Assembly: GCA_016713305.1 (NCBI GenBank)
Contig: JADJPK010000005.1
Location: 372,001-436,000, forward strand
DNA from: Betaproteobacteria bacterium
Lineage (GTDB): Bacteria; Pseudomonadota; Gammaproteobacteria; Burkholderiales; Ga0077523
Direction: 5' to 3'
Length of the DNA stretch: 64,000 nt
The notes beneath the pieces are model-generated. The model ran no database searches. It had not been told where the DNA came from and saw only the letters and a program-made list of their open reading frames with translations. Position numbers and translations under genes: made by a program. This document shows positions 8,168-16,494 of the stretch, piece after piece (positions within the stretch are counted from its first letter, which is position 1; the number at the start of each line of letters is the position of its first letter).

Positions 8168-9433
8168 TTACCCCGTCACGCGATCGGGTTCGGGCTTCTC
8201 CTTGTCGCTGGCGGTGTACCAGGGCATCGCAAGGAAGAAGAGGAAGTAGACGACGGTGAAGATGCGCGCCAGCAGCGTGGCCGTGTCGAGGTCCGAGGAT
8301 CCGACCTTGCCGAGGAAGTCCGTGGGATTCACGCCCAGCCAGCCGAGGACGACGAAGCTGACCGAGAAGACGACCAGAGCGGCCTTGAATTTCGGCCCGC
8401 GGTAGCGGATCGATTTCACCTTGCCGCGGTCGAGCCACGGTAGAAGGAATAAGATCACGACCGCTGCGCCCATCACCACCACGCCCGGGAACTGCGCACC
8501 GAACATGGACGGGACGGCGCGAAGCATCGCGTAATACGGCGTGAAGTACCACACCGGGGCGATGTGCGGCGGCGTCTTCATCGGGTCGGCCGGGATGAAG
8601 TTGTTGTCTTCCAGGAAGTATCCGCCGACCTCGGGCAGGAAGAAGACGATGATACTGAATACCATCAGGAAGACGACCACTCCCACGATGTCCTTGACCG
8701 TGTAGTACGGGTGGAACGGGATGCCGTCGAGCGGAATGCCGGTCTTGGGGTCCTTCTTCTTCTTGATCTCCACACCGTCGGGGTTGTTGGACCCCACTTC
8801 ATGCAGCGCCACCAGGTGAGCCGCCACCAGTCCCAGCAGAACCAGCGGAATGGCAATCACATGGAACGCGAAGAACCGGTTCAGCGTGGCGTCGGAGACG
8901 ACGTAGTCGCCCCGGATCCACACGGCGAGGTCCTCACCCACGAACGGAACGGCGCCGAAGAGGTTCACGATGACTTGCGCACCCCAGTACGACATCTGGC
9001 CCCAGGGAAGCAGATAACCGAAGAACGCCTCTGCCATGAGACAGAGGTAGATCAGCATCCCGAAGATCCAGATGAGTTCGCGCGGCTTGCGATAGGAGCC
9101 GTACAGCAGTCCGCGGAACATGTGGAGGTACACCACGACGAAGAACATCGAGGCGCCGGTCGAGTGGATGTATCGGACAAGCCATCCCCAGGGGACGTCC
9201 CGCATGATGTATTCGACCGATCCGAACGCCGAGCTGGCGTCGGGCTTGTAGTGCATCGTGAGGAAGATCCCGGAGAGGATCTGGATCACCAGCACCAGCA
9301 GAGCGAGCGAACCGAAGAAGTACCAGAAGTTGAAGTTCTTCGGGGCGTAGTACTCGGAAAGGTGCGCCTTGTAGGTCGACGTGAGAGGAAAGCGGTCGTC
9401 GATCCACTGCAGCAGGGCGGCCGTCTTGCTCAT
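8168..9433 (-). CDS. petB: Cytochrome b of the ubiquinol-cytochrome c reductase
   Basis: The start MSKTAALLQWIDDRFPLT at 9433 follows the petA stop by 5 bases and matches the family N-terminus; longer upstream openings are not supported. The 421-residue protein has eight or so hydrophobic segments and the b-heme helices (WGWLVRYIHSTGASMFF; FFAFHVIAIPLVLLGLVAAH). It also has the Qo-site region GQMSYWGAQVIVNL and the PEW-like loop IAPVWYFTPYYAML. It carries both b hemes and both quinone sites in the membrane. No defects seen. Confidence 0.97.
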   Translation of the reverse strand: MSKTAALLQWIDDRFPLTSTYKAHLSEYYAPKNFNFWYFFGSLALLVLVIQILSGIFLTMHYKPDASSAFGSVEYIMRDVPWGWLVRYIHSTGASMFFVVVYLHMFRGLLYGSYRKPRELIWIFGMLIYLCLMAEAFFGYLLPWGQMSYWGAQVIVNLFGAVPFVGEDLAVWIRGDYVVSDATLNRFFAFHVIAIPLVLLGLVAAHLVALHEVGSNNPDGVEIKKKKDPKTGIPLDGIPFHPYYTVKDIVGVVVFLMVFSIIVFFLPEVGGYFLEDNNFIPADPMKTPPHIAPVWYFTPYYAMLRAVPSMFGAQFPGVVVMGAAVVILFLLPWLDRGKVKSIRYRGPKFKAALVVFSVSFVVLGWLGVNPTDFLGKVGSSDLDTATLLARIFTVVYFLFFLAMPWYTASDKEKPEPDRVTG

Positions 9434-9438
9434 GGGGG

Positions 9439-10038
9439 TCACGCTCCTTTCTTGTCTTGGCCGACGACAAGCCGAGTGTCGGTCAGGTAGGTGTGGGGCG
9501 GCACGGCCAGGTTGATCGGGGCAGGCATGCCCTTGAAGACGCGGCCGGCGAGATCGAACTTGGACCCGTGGCAAGGGCAATAGAACCCGCCCGGCCAGTC
9601 GTCACCCATGTCGCTCTCGGGCCCGATCTTCATCTTGGCCGTCGGAGAACAGCCCAGGTGCGTACAGATGCCCACGATCACCGCGATGTCCGGTTTCAGC
9701 GAGCGCGTTGCGTTCTTGGCGTACTCGGGCTGCTGCGGCTGATTCGACTCGGGATCGGCCACCTTCTCGACGGCCTTGGGCAGGGCGTCGATCATTTCCT
9801 TGGTTCGATGGATGATCCAGACCGGTCGTCCGCGCCACTCCACCGTGATCATCATCCCCGGCTCGAGCTTGGAGATGTCGACTTCCACGGGAGCACCGGC
9901 TGCGCGGGCTCGCGCACTCGGAGCCATGCTGGTCAGGAAGGGGGTTGCCACGAAAACCGCCCCGACGGCACCGACTGCACTGGTGGCACCCAGTAGTAGT
10001 CGCCGCTTGCTGCTGTCAGGTGCTGAATTCTGCGCCAT
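9439..10038 (-). CDS. petA: Rieske iron-sulfur subunit of the ubiquinol-cytochrome c reductase
   Basis: The 199-residue protein starts with a KRRLLLGATS Tat-like membrane anchor. It carries both Rieske cluster motifs: CTHLGC (C125, H127, C130) and CPCHGS (C154, C156, H157), with the GFYCPCHGSKFD and GMPAPINLAVPP surroundings typical of bc1 Rieske proteins. It passes one electron from quinol to cytochrome c1. It is the first gene of petABC and is transcribed divergently from the OsmC-like gene across a 338-base gap. Confidence 0.97.
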   Translation of the reverse strand: MAQNSAPDSSKRRLLLGATSAVGAVGAVFVATPFLTSMAPSARARAAGAPVEVDISKLEPGMMITVEWRGRPVWIIHRTKEMIDALPKAVEKVADPESNQPQQPEYAKNATRSLKPDIAVIVGICTHLGCSPTAKMKIGPESDMGDDWPGGFYCPCHGSKFDLAGRVFKGMPAPINLAVPPHTYLTDTRLVVGQDKKGA

Positions 10039-10376
10039 GGTTCACCTAGCTGTCGAAGTTTCAGCGAAGGCCTCGCCCGCTCGCGGGTCCGGTCCGATCA
10101 TGTTGTTGTCCGAGTCTGGCGCAGCGCCGGATCGACGCGGCGCCAGACAACCGGGGAGTATACCGGCGGCGCCTGGAAAAGTCTCTAATTTGTAAGGTAA
10201 TTCGTTGATAATGGGCTCTATTTTTCAGAAGGCCACCTCGCCTTCCCGAGCCGACAGCACTCCGGCGGAGGGGCGTCATGCTGCGATGCGACATCCACTG
10301 ATTGGGCGGCGGGCCCAACTTCCGATTCCGGAAGACTGACTACAATCGCGTCCCTGGGTCCGTATTGGGAGCAGTC
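10039..10376. promoter_or_regulatory. Divergent intergenic region between petA and the OsmC-like gene
   Basis: This 338-base gap carries no gene I can support. Because both flanking genes read outward, it must contain at least two promoters. For the + strand gene, TACAAT at 10341-10346 is a plausible -10 box, with only a weak TTCCGA at -35. I see no convincing sigma-70 pair for petA. No strong hairpin or riboswitch-like structure is visible. Confidence 0.45.
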
Positions 10377-10817
10377 ATGAAGGTGAGAGTGAAGTGGGTG
10401 GAGAACGTCACGTTTCTCGGCGAGACCGAGAGCAGTCACGCCATCGTGATGGATGGATCACCCGAGGGCGGCGGCCGCAATCTGGGTCCGCGTCCCATGG
10501 AAACGCTGCTCGCAGGAGCGGGAGGCTGCACCGCGTACGACGTCGTGACGATGCTGCGCAAGTCACGCCAGCAGATCGAGGATGTCGCGGTCGAGATGGA
10601 TGCGCAGCGCGCGGCGGAGGATCCGAAGGTGTTCACGCGCATTCACCTGCATTTCGTGGTCAAGGGCCGGAACATTCGCCGGGAAGCCGTGGAGAGGGCG
10701 ATCGAACTGTCGGCCACCAAGTACTGTTCTGCTTCGATCATGCTGGGCAAGACCGCCGAAATCACGCACGACTTCGAGATTCAGGAGACGTCCGACGCCC
10801 CGGCGACCGGGGGCTGA
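10377..10817 (+). CDS. OsmC/Ohr-family protein
   Basis: The ATG at 10377 has GGGAG upstream. The 146-residue product has the family pattern GPRPMETLLAGAGGCTAYD (peroxidatic Cys in the GGC turn) and the second Cys in SATKYCSASIMLGK, 70-80 residues later. OsmC-type proteins reduce organic hydroperoxides with paired cysteines; this one is closer to the general OsmC group of proteobacterial housekeeping proteins than to Ohr. It is transcribed away from petA and converges with coq7. No defects seen. Confidence 0.88.
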   Translation: MKVRVKWVENVTFLGETESSHAIVMDGSPEGGGRNLGPRPMETLLAGAGGCTAYDVVTMLRKSRQQIEDVAVEMDAQRAAEDPKVFTRIHLHFVVKGRNIRREAVERAIELSATKYCSASIMLGKTAEITHDFEIQETSDAPATGG

Positions 10818-10863
10818 GGGCTGAGGGCTCCCCGGGAATGAGGGGTCGACGCGAAGACCTTTC

Positions 10864-11523
10864 CTAGATCCTGAAGGCCGTGCTCGTCATGACACTGGAC
10901 GCAAGCTTCATCGCGACCTTGAGCGGGGCCGGAAACGGCTCTCCGCCGTTGTCCAGTGCCGTCCGGGCGTGCCTCGCTTCGTCCTGGCGCATTCTTTCCA
11001 GGATGGCCCGGCTCTTCGCGTCGGCCGCCGGCAACCGTCCCAGGTGACCTTCGATGTGCCCTTCCACTTGCCGCTCCGTCTCGGCCAGGAAACCGAGATT
11101 CCATCGATCTCCGGCGAGTCCGGAAAGTGCTCCCAACGCGAAGGATCCGGCGTAGAACAGCGGATTCAGCACGCTCCTGTGCGACCCGGTCTCGTCGATG
11201 CGCCGCTCGGTCCACGCAAGGTGATCGGTCTCTTCCCGGGCGGCGGCCTCGAGCAGGGCGCGGACGTGCCCGTCGCGAGCCGTCAGGGCCTGGCCCTGAT
11301 AGAGGGCCTGAGCACACACTTCGCCCGTGTGATTCACTCGCATCAGCGCACCTGAGAGGTGCCTTTCGGCGTCGGACAGGTCCGCTTCCGCCACGTCATC
11401 ATCCGGATGCGGTCCCGCCGAAGTCGCGGCAGCCGCGATCGTCCGAAGTCCGCGGTCCAGGGACACGATCAGATGATCGAGCGGAGAAAGCCTGCGGGAA
11501 CCTTCCGGCGAGGTGTTGCTCAT
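10864..11523 (-). CDS. coq7: Coq7-type demethoxyubiquinone hydroxylase
   Basis: The 219-residue protein has the di-iron carboxylate ligands of the family: MRVNHTGEVCAQALYQGQ, REETDHLAWTERRIDETG, and a later RHARTAL helix. It hydroxylates 5-demethoxyubiquinol in the penultimate step of aerobic ubiquinone synthesis, at the inner membrane. The start ATG 11523 overlaps the TusA-like stop (ATGA). Ubiquinone feeds the bc1 complex encoded nearby. Confidence 0.93.
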   Translation of the reverse strand: MSNTSPEGSRRLSPLDHLIVSLDRGLRTIAAAATSAGPHPDDDVAEADLSDAERHLSGALMRVNHTGEVCAQALYQGQALTARDGHVRALLEAAAREETDHLAWTERRIDETGSHRSVLNPLFYAGSFALGALSGLAGDRWNLGFLAETERQVEGHIEGHLGRLPAADAKSRAILERMRQDEARHARTALDNGGEPFPAPLKVAMKLASSVMTSTAFRI

Positions 11524-11762
11524 TTCTTGCGCAGCAGAAAACTGAACTCGCCCGAGGCCTCGTTGGCATCCAGCAGCATGTTGCCGGTCTGCCTGCAGAA
11601 TGCCTGAAAATCGCGGACCGAACCCGGGTCCGTGGCGAGGACCTTCAGCACCTGGCCGGAGGTCATGGTGTTGAGTGCCTTCTTGGTTCGCAGGATCGGC
11701 AGTGGACAGTTGAGTCCCCGGGCATCCAGGTCGAAATCGTGCGGTACTGGTTGTTCGCTCAT
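11520..11762 (-). CDS. TusA/SirA-family sulfur carrier protein
   Basis: The start MSEQPVPHDFDLDARGLNCP at 11762 gives 80 residues. The family signature NCPLPILRTKKAL contains the sulfur-accepting Cys in a CPxP motif, followed by the short alpha-beta fold (VLKVLATDPGSVRDF). TusA relays persulfide sulfur in tRNA 2-thiolation, molybdopterin synthesis or dissimilatory sulfur oxidation. moaC and soxXYZA lie within 6 kb, so a sulfur-metabolic role is possible but not shown. The stop overlaps the coq7 start. Confidence 0.88.
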   Translation of the reverse strand: MSEQPVPHDFDLDARGLNCPLPILRTKKALNTMTSGQVLKVLATDPGSVRDFQAFCRQTGNMLLDANEASGEFSFLLRKK

Positions 11763-11801
11763 GACGGTCTTTGCGAGGGGCTGCATTCGGAACTCCGGGC
11801 C

Positions 11802-13097
11802 TCAGTGTACCGCGATGTTCCTTTCCATCAGCAGTTGGGAGACCCGGATGTTCGCCTCCTCGAGGCGGCTCACCAGCAGTTCCAGAAAGGCGGCATTGAA
11901 CCGGTTGCGACAGGACTCCGTCGACTCGGCCAACGCATCATCGGTGATCTCGATCAGCGTGATGTCCGTCAGCGCCGTGACGGTCGCCGAACGCTGGAAA
12001 TCGCGTGTGCCCAGGTAGCTCATCTCGCCGAAGCACTCTCCCGCCTGCAGCACCGTAAGCAGCTTTCCCTGCTTGGTCACCTGCACCTCGCCCGATGCGA
12101 GGATGAAGAAGGAACGGCCGGCATCCCCCTCGCGAATCACGGGAGTCCCCCCGGCGTGCCGCGACCAATGGGAAATCCTCACGACCTGCCACAGTTCGAT
12201 GTCCGAGAAGCCGTGGAAGAACGAGAGATTGCGGAGGGTGTTGAACTTCTCGGTCTCGGGCACGAGTTCAGGCATCGGCTGAAGATGATTGAAAACGCTG
12301 GCCAGCGCGGCTGAGAAGTCGCTCCAGGTCTCGTAGCGCCTCTCCACGCTCTTCTGCAGTGCCTTCTTGACGATGGAGTCGACTGCCGTGGGGATTTCGG
12401 GCCGGTGGAGGGACGGCGGCGGCGGGTCGACGTTGATGATCTGATACACCATGCTGAAATTGTTGGTGGCCTTGAACGGCAGGCGCCCCGTCAGCAACTG
12501 GTACAGCACGACCCCCAGCGAGAAGATGTCGGTCTGGTGATTGAGCTGCTGATCGCGCACCTGTTCGGGAGACATGTAAGCGGGGGACCCCACGCCCGTC
12601 ACCTGCGTGGTTTCGGCGCCTAGCGACAGGGCGGCGCCGAAATCGGAGATCTTGATCTCTCCCTCTGCGGCCAGGAGGATGTTGGCAGGCTTGATGTCGC
12701 GGTGGATGATGCCCAGGCGGTGCGCGTAGTCGAGCGCCTTGCTGCACTTGAAGACCAGTTCGAGAATTCGCGGGATCGGCAGCAGGTTGTCGACGCGGCA
12801 GAATTCCTCCAGCGTGGACCCGTCCACGTACTCCATCACGATGTAGCTGCCGTCCTCGTCCGCGACGGCGTCGTAGATACCGACGATATGTGGATGCTGC
12901 AGCTTCCCGGCAAGCGATGCCTCGGTCAGAAACAGACGCTGGAAGCGGCGGCCGTAGTCCTTGTCCCCGAGCACCTCGGCCTTGACGAGCTTGATGGCGA
13001 CGAGGCGGTCACCGAACGGGTCCTTGGCGAGGTAGACCTCGCTGGTGGCACCGCGGCCCAGCTCCTTGACCACCTGATATTTTCCGATGCGATCCAT
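11802..13097 (-). CDS. Ser/Thr protein kinase with C-terminal cyclic-nucleotide-binding domain
   Basis: The start MDRIGKYQVVKELGRGATSE at 13097 fits the kinase glycine loop; upstream sequence in frame is low-complexity Arg-rich and probably non-coding. The kinase domain (residues about 7-270) has AIKLVKAE, HRDIKPANIL, DFGAALS and SPAYMSPEQ. It is followed at about residues 300-420 by a Crp/PKA-type cNMP-binding fold (REGDAGRSFFILASGEVQV, GECFGEMSYLG). The second block matches the phosphate-binding cassette region, though the Arg that contacts the cyclic phosphate is not in the classical RxA position. This suggests activation by cAMP or cGMP; a class III cyclase is encoded at 35.5-37.7 kb. No membrane segment is seen. 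Confidence 0.92.
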   Translation of the reverse strand: MDRIGKYQVVKELGRGATSEVYLAKDPFGDRLVAIKLVKAEVLGDKDYGRRFQRLFLTEASLAGKLQHPHIVGIYDAVADEDGSYIVMEYVDGSTLEEFCRVDNLLPIPRILELVFKCSKALDYAHRLGIIHRDIKPANILLAAEGEIKISDFGAALSLGAETTQVTGVGSPAYMSPEQVRDQQLNHQTDIFSLGVVLYQLLTGRLPFKATNNFSMVYQIINVDPPPPSLHRPEIPTAVDSIVKKALQKSVERRYETWSDFSAALASVFNHLQPMPELVPETEKFNTLRNLSFFHGFSDIELWQVVRISHWSRHAGGTPVIREGDAGRSFFILASGEVQVTKQGKLLTVLQAGECFGEMSYLGTRDFQRSATVTALTDITLIEITDDALAESTESCRNRFNAAFLELLVSRLEEANIRVSQLLMERNIAVH

Positions 13098-13299
13098 TCC
13101 GTGTCTTGTGCAGCCTCGGATTCCCTGCCCGGGTCGACGATCCGTCTCCAACGGATGCTCCGATACCGGCGGTCCGCAAGCATGGCCGATGCGAAGGCGA
13201 TACCTGCACCGGTAACGGCATTCTATAGAAGAACTCCAGCAGGACTGAGTCCCCGCGTCGCGCCGGCAGCGCGACACGAGCTTACCGATGAGGCCGTCG

Positions 13300-14718
13300 T
13301 CAGGGTTGTTTGGCGGAGAGCGCGCGGAGCTCCCGCAGCCGCGCCTCGATGCTGGACACGTTGTAGAAGTCGCCGTCGCTGTTCTTGAGGGCCAGCTGGA
13401 GTTGCTCTATGGCCATGGGAAGCTGACCGATGGAAAGATAGGCCTCGGCCAGGGACCGGTGTTTCAACATGGCATTGCCCAGCGAGCCATACGCACGGGC
13501 CTGCAGCTCGTAGAGCCGGCCGTCGTCCGGATCCTTCTGCATCCGGTTCTCCAGAATCACGTTGGCATCTGCCGCCCGGCCTGCATCGATGAGCAGCGCC
13601 GCGTACTCGTACACGAGACTGCGGCGTGTGGGGTAGTCGGCAAGTCCCTGGGCATAGATGGCAAGGGCAGCGTCGCGATTCTTGGCCGCGAGCTGGGTCC
13701 GCGCGTCGAGGCTGACAAGCATCGGATGCGCGGCGCCGAGTGCCTTCAACGTGCGCAGCTCCTCAGTGGCTCGCTTGACGTTCTTCCGCCGCAGGAGCGA
13801 TTCCACCAGTCCATATCGCGCGGCAGCTTCGTTTGCATACTTGCGGTCCGCCAGAAGATCGTCGAAGAACGCGACAGCCTGCTGCGAATCCTTCTGCATC
13901 GCGCGCAGCTTCGCACGGACCAATTGGAACTCGAGGCTGTCCGGCACCTGGCGATAGGGCAAGGCGTAAGTGCGGTTCTGGACGTCCGCAATCCGCTCAT
14001 AGGTGACCGGGTGAGTTCTGAGATAGACCGGGGCGCCGGACTCGAGCACCCTGGTGGCCTTCTGGAGCCGCTCCAGGAAGACGGGCATGGCATGGGGGTC
14101 GAACCCGGACCGCTCGAGAATCTGCACGCCGACCCGGTCGGCCTCCCGCTCGTTGTCGCGCGTGAAGGCGAGCTGGTTCGAAAGGGCCTGTGCCTGGGCT
14201 GCCGCGATCGCGCCTGCCGCGGCCTGGGGATTGGAACGGGCTGCCAGGATTGCCACGGCGATCGCCGCCATGGACGCGAGACCCTGGCGTTGCTGTGCCG
14301 CGATGAGCCTTGCGATGTGCCGCTGGGTCACGTGCGCGATTTCGTGGGAGAGAACGGCCGCGAGTTCCGATTCGCTCTGGGAAGTCAGGAGCAGGGCCGA
14401 GTGCACACCGATGAATCCTCCCGGCAGTGCGAAGGCGTTCACTGCGTTGTCGAGCAGAGCGAAGAACGAGAAGTCCTGACGGGAATCCGGACTCACCGCG
14501 ACCAGCCGATAGCCAAGCCCGTCCAGGTAGTCCTTGATTTCCGCATCGTCCAGGTAGGCGGGGGACGCACGGATCTGCCGCATGACGTTGTAGCCGATCG
14601 CACGTTCCTGAGCCGGAGACAGCGTGGCAGCGGACGCATCGCCCAGTTCAGGCAATTCATTGGCCTGGGCGCAGGTCAGGGAAACGGCGAGGGCAACAGT
14701 GGTCAGTAGGACGCGCAT
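13300..14718 (-). CDS. BepA-like periplasmic M48 metalloprotease with TPR domain
   Basis: The 472-residue protein has a signal peptide (LLTTVALAVSLTCAQA), an M48 zinc motif HEIAH at residues 125-129 and the third-ligand region EREAD near 190. A helical TPR C-terminal half (residues about 300-465) follows. BepA/YfgC chaperones and degrades LptD and BAM substrates at the outer membrane. The gene is monocistronic and divergent from moaC over a 56-base gap. No defects seen. Confidence 0.9.
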   Translation of the reverse strand: MRVLLTTVALAVSLTCAQANELPELGDASAATLSPAQERAIGYNVMRQIRASPAYLDDAEIKDYLDGLGYRLVAVSPDSRQDFSFFALLDNAVNAFALPGGFIGVHSALLLTSQSESELAAVLSHEIAHVTQRHIARLIAAQQRQGLASMAAIAVAILAARSNPQAAAGAIAAAQAQALSNQLAFTRDNEREADRVGVQILERSGFDPHAMPVFLERLQKATRVLESGAPVYLRTHPVTYERIADVQNRTYALPYRQVPDSLEFQLVRAKLRAMQKDSQQAVAFFDDLLADRKYANEAAARYGLVESLLRRKNVKRATEELRTLKALGAAHPMLVSLDARTQLAAKNRDAALAIYAQGLADYPTRRSLVYEYAALLIDAGRAADANVILENRMQKDPDDGRLYELQARAYGSLGNAMLKHRSLAEAYLSIGQLPMAIEQLQLALKNSDGDFYNVSSIEARLRELRALSAKQP

Positions 14719-14774
14719 GCAGGATCTATGATAGTTTCCATGTCTCTTAGTTCGTGTTCCACCCGCACCGGTTC

Positions 14775-15281
14775 GTGAGCGATCTTACCCACTTCGACAG
14801 CGGCGGCCGCGCCCACATGGTGGACGTCGGCGAGAAGGCCGAAACCCATCGCATCGCGCGAGCCCGCGGCCGCATCCGGATGCTGCCTTCCACCCTCGAA
14901 CGCATCCAGGCCGGCACGTCCCGCAAGGGCGATGTCCTGGGCGTGGCCCGGATCGCCGCCATCCAGGGCTCCAAGCGCACATCCGAACTCATTCCATTGT
15001 GCCACCCCGTGGGACTCACCCGGGTCGCCGTCGATTTCGAGATCGTGGAGGCGGAATCCGCCGTGGATTGCATCGCGACCGCCGAGTGTCTGGCGCGCAC
15101 CGGTGTGGAAATGGAGGCGCTGACCGCAGTGTCCATCGGACTGCTCACCATCTACGACATGTGCAAGGCCGTGGATCGGGGCATGCAGATCGGGGACATC
15201 CGCCTCCTCGAGAAGAGAGGCGGCAAGTCCGGGCACTGGCTGGCCCCGGAATCGGCGGGCGAAAGCGCCGCTCCGGACTGA
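14775..15281 (+). CDS. moaC: MoaC, cyclic pyranopterin monophosphate synthase
   Basis: GTG 14775 starts SDLTHFDSGGRAHMVDVGEK, matching the family N-terminus; no strong ribosome site is visible, so the start is chosen by homology. The 168-residue product has KRTSELIPLCHPVGLT and IYDMCKAVDRGM, both catalytic blocks. It makes cyclic pyranopterin monophosphate in molybdenum-cofactor synthesis. It directly precedes soxX by about 35 bases and may share a transcript with it. No other Moco gene is seen here. Confidence 0.95.
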   Translation: MSDLTHFDSGGRAHMVDVGEKAETHRIARARGRIRMLPSTLERIQAGTSRKGDVLGVARIAAIQGSKRTSELIPLCHPVGLTRVAVDFEIVEAESAVDCIATAECLARTGVEMEALTAVSIGLLTIYDMCKAVDRGMQIGDIRLLEKRGGKSGHWLAPESAGESAAPD

Positions 15282-15316
15282 CGAAACCGCGGGGACGCGG
15301 CACTGTCCCAGACTGC

Positions 15317-15688
15317 ATGAGGTGCACAGTCCACATGGCGTCGAGTCGATGGGTCGCCGCTTTCGCGGCGGGCGTTCTGCTTGCCTGTCCTGACTCTGGC
15401 CGGGCAGACAGTGTGGACGCGGGCCGGGCGATCGCCCACGACCAGGAAAAGGGCAACTGTCTGGCGTGTCACCAGATGCCCAGAGACCCGCTCGCGGTGA
15501 GCGCCGCCACCATGGGGCCGAAGTTGCAGGATGTCCGTATCCGCTACCCGGACCCAGGCGTGCTGCGTCAGCGGATATGGGATGCCTCACGTTTCAATCC
15601 TTCGACGATCATGCCGCCCTACGGCAGACATCGCATCCTCACCGAGAAAGAAATCGATCTGGTCGCCCAATATATCCATGGACTCTGA
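15317..15688 (+). CDS. soxX: SoxX, monoheme c-type cytochrome of the thiosulfate-oxidising complex
   Basis: The 123-residue product has a signal-like N-terminus (WVAAFAAGVLLACPDSGRA), a single CLACH heme site at residues 48-52 and the distal ILTEKEIDLVAQYIHG helix. A candidate heme Met is in TIMPPYG. ATG 15317 is used; ATG 15335 is a possible alternative. SoxX pairs with SoxA to attach thiosulfate to SoxYZ. The stop overlaps the soxY start (15678), typical of this operon. Confidence 0.9.
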   Translation: MRCTVHMASSRWVAAFAAGVLLACPDSGRADSVDAGRAIAHDQEKGNCLACHQMPRDPLAVSAATMGPKLQDVRIRYPDPGVLRQRIWDASRFNPSTIMPPYGRHRILTEKEIDLVAQYIHGL

Positions 15689-16175
15689 AACGGAAGGACG
15701 ATTTCGGCTTGCCGGGCGCCGCAGGGCGCTCCGGCGGCTGCTGGGAAATGCGGCCTGGATTCTTTCGGCGACATCCTCACTGTTGCATCCGATCCTGTCG
15801 CTCGCCGCAGGGAGAAACGTGCCGGCCTTCGACGCGAAGGCGATCGACGAGGCCGTGGCTGCCGCGGGTGTTGCGGACGCCATCGAGTCCGACGCCATCG
15901 TCCTGCGTGCGCCGGACATTGCCGAGAACAGCGCGCTCGTTCACGTCGAAATCGAATCCAGGCTGCCCGAAACCTCCAGCATCATGCTGTTCGCGGAAAA
16001 GAACCCGCAGCCGCTCGTCGCGCAGTTCGACGTCCTCCCCGGGATGGACCCCTTCGTTGCGATACGCATCAAGATGGCCGAGTCGGCGCATCTCAGGGTG
16101 GTCGTGACGGCCGGCGGAAAGCACTACTTCACCCGCCGGGAGACCAAGGTCACCCTCGGCGGGTGCGCGGGCTGA
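15678..16175 (+). CDS. soxY: SoxY, sulfur-carrying subunit of SoxYZ
   Basis: ATG 15678 overlaps the soxX tail and gives 165 residues. An RRRALRRLLGNAAWIL Tat-like signal comes first, then the beta-sandwich (VEIESRLPETSSIMLFAEKN). It ends in a C-terminal GGCAG tail with the thiosulfate-carrying Cys; most relatives end GGCGG, so the Ala is a mild variant. In the complex the Cys carries sulfur between SoxAX, SoxB and SoxCD. soxZ follows after 4 bases. Confidence 0.92.
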   Translation: MDSETEGRFRLAGRRRALRRLLGNAAWILSATSSLLHPILSLAAGRNVPAFDAKAIDEAVAAAGVADAIESDAIVLRAPDIAENSALVHVEIESRLPETSSIMLFAEKNPQPLVAQFDVLPGMDPFVAIRIKMAESAHLRVVVTAGGKHYFTRRETKVTLGGCAG

Positions 16176-16179
16176 CGCC

Positions 16180-16494
16180 ATGGCCGATCCGATCAAGATG
16201 CGCATTTCTCTGGCCGGCGATGTCGCGACCGTCAAGGTTCTCATGCCGCATCCCATGGAGACGGGATTGCGCAAGGACCCGAACTCCGAGGCGATGGTGC
16301 CGATGCACTTCATCCACCACGTCACGGCGGCCCTCAACGACCGTCCGGTTCTGGATGCCCAGTGGAGCCGTTCGGTCTCGAGAAATCCGTTTCTCGAGTT
16401 CCGCGTCCGTGGTGCCCGGCCGGGCGACAAGGTCGTGATCACGTGGGAGGACAATCTGGGCGGCCGGATGAGCGGGGAAGCGGTGATCAAATGA
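16180..16494 (+). CDS. soxZ: SoxZ, partner of SoxY
   Basis: The 104-residue product matches SoxZ: KMRISLAGDVATVKVLMPHP, METGLRKDPNSEAMVPMHFI and the C-terminal WEDNLGGRMSGEAVIK. It forms the SoxYZ heterodimer in the periplasm, where it arrives by riding on the SoxY Tat signal. The stop TGA overlaps the soxA ATG (16491), so the two are coupled. Confidence 0.95.
   Translation: MADPIKMRISLAGDVATVKVLMPHPMETGLRKDPNSEAMVPMHFIHHVTAALNDRPVLDAQWSRSVSRNPFLEFRVRGARPGDKVVITWEDNLGGRMSGEAVIK

Noticed and set aside
10806..10834. A GC-rich hairpin between the OsmC-like gene and coq7 as a terminator.
   Set aside because: The dyad is short with a long loop and no T run follows on either strand.
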